Shown here in pieces: positions 62,744 through 64,000 of a stretch of DNA of 64,000 bases. How positions within the stretch are numbered: the first letter of the stretch is position 1; the number at the start of each line of letters is the position of its first letter. Made by a program: the position numbers and the translations under genes. A model generated the notes under the pieces. It made no database searches and was not told where the DNA came from. It saw only the letters and a list, made by a program, of their open reading frames with translations. Origin of the DNA: Alcaligenaceae bacterium (GTDB taxonomy: Bacteria; Pseudomonadota; Gammaproteobacteria; Burkholderiales; Burkholderiaceae_B); NCBI GenBank assembly GCA_013416455.1, contig JACCES010000005.1, forward strand, positions 310,001-374,000, read 5' to 3'.

Positions 62744-63487
62744 ATGAAGTTCACTTCCTTCGCAGGTTCCCGATTTCTTTCCGCCCTGGCCGTTCTCGGG
62801 CTGGCGGTGGCGGCCTCGACCATGCCCGCTTCCGTACAGGCCGAAGACGGCTCGCGGCTCGCCGTGAAGTATCCCTATGCCAGCCTGCGTGCGGAAGCGG
62901 TCACGGAAGTGGCGCGCGACACGGTGCGCATCACGCTTGCCGCGGAAGTCAGCGACAGCGCGCAAGCCGCTGTGGCCGCCGTACTGACAGAAAAAGTCGA
63001 CAGCGTGATGAAGCAGGCGCGTGGCAGGGAGGGAATCAAGACCTACAGTGGCAATTACCAGGTATGGCCCATGAATGATGAGGACGGCCGCATCTCCAAC
63101 TGGCGCGGCAGGGCGGAAATCATTCTGGAATCCACGGATTTCGAGGCGGTGTCCAGGCTGGCATCCGAAGTCTCCGATCGCATGCCGATCACCAATCTGG
63201 CTTTCTCGGTGGCGCCGCGCGAGCGCGCCCGCCACGAGGCCGAACTGCTGCAGGAAGCCGCCGCGGCTTTTCGTGAGCGGGCGGAAGCCCTGACGAAGGC
63301 GTTCGGCTACGAGTCGTATTCCATTCGTGAGATCCAGCTGGGCGGCGCGGGCGCCGCCTATCAGCCAGAGCGCCGCATGATGGCCATGGCCGCCGATGCG
63401 GCCGTGAGCGTGCCGCTGGAAGGCGGCACCGAGCGCATCAGTCTGTCCGTGCAGGGGACGATCTTCCTGCACTCTTCCAAAGAATGA
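62744..63487 (+). CDS. SIMPL-domain (DUF541) periplasmic protein
   Basis: A 247-residue secreted protein: signal peptide '[23 protein letters not shown]', then a SIMPL/DUF541 domain ('[34 protein letters not shown]', '[33 protein letters not shown]'). The family resembles YggE, linked to oxidative stress tolerance, with unknown biochemistry. GGAG precedes the ATG at 62744. The 3' end overlaps the convergent lgt gene by 50 bp. Confidence 0.87.
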   Translation: MKFTSFAGSRFLSALAVLGLAVAASTMPASVQAEDGSRLAVKYPYASLRAEAVTEVARDTVRITLAAEVSDSAQAAVAAVLTEKVDSVMKQARGREGIKTYSGNYQVWPMNDEDGRISNWRGRAEIILESTDFEAVSRLASEVSDRMPITNLAFSVAPRERARHEAELLQEAAAAFRERAEALTKAFGYESYSIREIQLGGAGAAYQPERRMMAMAADAAVSVPLEGGTERISLSVQGTIFLHSSKE

Positions 63488-64000
63488 GGACGCCGGCCAG
63501 CACCATGGGAATCGAAAGGAGCTGGCCCATCGACAGCCCGGCGGCGACCAGGCCCAGGAAGTCGTCCGGTTCGCGTGTGAATTCCACGAAGAACCGGGCG
63601 GTTCCGTAGCCGGCCAGGAACATGCCGCTCACCTGGCCGCGGCGGCGGGGCGAGCTCGAATACCACCAAAGGAAGGCGAACAGCAGCAGGCCTTCGAGCA
63701 TCATTTCATAGAGCTGCGAGGGGTGGCGGGGAAGAGGGCCGGCATGGGGGAACACCATGCCCCAGGGCAGATCGGTGACCCGGCCCCAGAGCTCGCCGTT
63801 CACGAAGTTGCCCCAGCGCCCGGCCGCAAGGCCCAGCGGGATCATGGGGGCGATGAAATCCGCAATGTCCAGGAAATGGCGGCCGCGCCGCCAGGAATAC
63901 CAGAACAGCACGGCCAGGACGCCGATCAGGCCGCCATGAAAGGACATCCCGCCTTCCCATATATGCAGGATCTCCAGGGGGTGTGAAAGATAGTGTCCGG
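63438..64000 (-). CDS. lgt: prolipoprotein diacylglyceryl transferase (5' end beyond window)
   Basis: The C-terminal 187 residues of Lgt are visible, open through base 64000. The reading frame begins with '[27 protein letters not shown]', followed by the Lgt signature '[14 protein letters not shown]'. The essential His of 'SFHGG' and the Arg/Asn residues of the signature are present. It adds the diacylglyceryl group to lipobox cysteines such as that of Pal. Its last 50 bp overlap the SIMPL gene on the other strand. Confidence 0.95.
   Translation of the reverse strand, partial: GHYLSHPLEILHIWEGGMSFHGGLIGVLAVLFWYSWRRGRHFLDIADFIAPMIPLGLAAGRWGNFVNGELWGRVTDLPWGMVFPHAGPLPRHPSQLYEMMLEGLLLFAFLWWYSSSPRRRGQVSGMFLAGYGTARFFVEFTREPDDFLGLVAAGLSMGQLLSIPMVLAGVLILWKSAGRSSPARTD

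Noticed and set aside
1-64000. tRNA, rRNA, prophage and CRISPR loci
   Set aside because: I saw no tRNA cloverleaf, rRNA segment, phage structural gene, integrase or repeat-spacer array that I could support by reading.

Overview
The window reads as chromosome of a high-G+C betaproteobacterium. The family Alcaligenaceae (Bordetella/Achromobacter/Pusillimonas/Castellaniella relatives) is my best inference. It rests on several Bug/TctC-type transport genes, the tolQRAB-pal-cpoB and zapA-6S RNA arrangements, a soluble NAD-type formate dehydrogenase and general protein character. No database was consulted. About 58 protein genes are supported, with one clear pseudogene, one RNA gene (6S RNA), two miniature inverted-repeat elements and a solo element end.

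Layout. 1-2.8 kb: Mla-type lipid ABC transporter (permease, ATPase, truncated MCE protein). 2.9-6.3 kb: metE with divergent metR. 6.3-13.3 kb: a ribonucleotide-reduction island with anaerobic class III (nrdD, a separate glycyl-radical peptide, nrdG) and aerobic class Ia (nrdA, nrdB, yfaE). Both are preceded by paired NrdR-type boxes exactly 31 bp apart. 13.3-21.0 kb: FCD-type GntR regulator with a perfect operator palindrome, FAD-linked hydroxyacid dehydrogenase, then NAD-dependent formate dehydrogenase with fused gamma-beta chain, alpha and delta chains. 21.0-26.7 kb: LysR regulator divergent from a small catabolic operon (MmgE/PrpD, TctC, 3-hydroxyisobutyrate dehydrogenase-like) and an MFS exporter. 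27.0-29.3 kb: ahpC-ahpF peroxidase with a strong terminator.

29.4-34.6 kb is accessory DNA: a minus-strand acyl-CoA ligase, a TctC pseudogene, an SDR and a carboxymuconolactone-decarboxylase-like gene, faced by a PAS-LuxR regulator. It carries a 264-bp element with CTAG duplications inside the tctC signal peptide, a 68-bp palindromic element and a solo element end. 34.6-37.3 kb: LysR and acetyl-CoA hydrolase/CoA-transferase. 37.4-40.5 kb: AsmA-like, MgtC and YqaE/Pmp3 proteins. 40.5-45.1 kb: a BMP-type nucleoside-family ABC transporter. 45.1-53.6 kb on the minus strand: ybgC-tolQ-tolR-tolA-tolB-pal-cpoB, continuing almost without a gap into a FecCD-type permease, its ATPase and an alpha/beta hydrolase. 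53.6-64 kb: proS, rppH, an OmpR-type two-component pair, HIBADH-like dehydrogenase, tctBA, ZapB-like and zapA division genes, 6S RNA, a SIMPL protein and the 3' part of lgt.

The observations I rank highest are: the split class III reductase, whose glycyl radical domain lies in its own 70-codon gene; the matched NrdR box pairs on two RNR operons; the element insertion whose in-silico excision restores the tctC signal peptide; and four TGAAAR hexamers at an exact 11-bp period upstream of tctBA, the format bound by OmpR-family regulators such as the one encoded 5 kb away.
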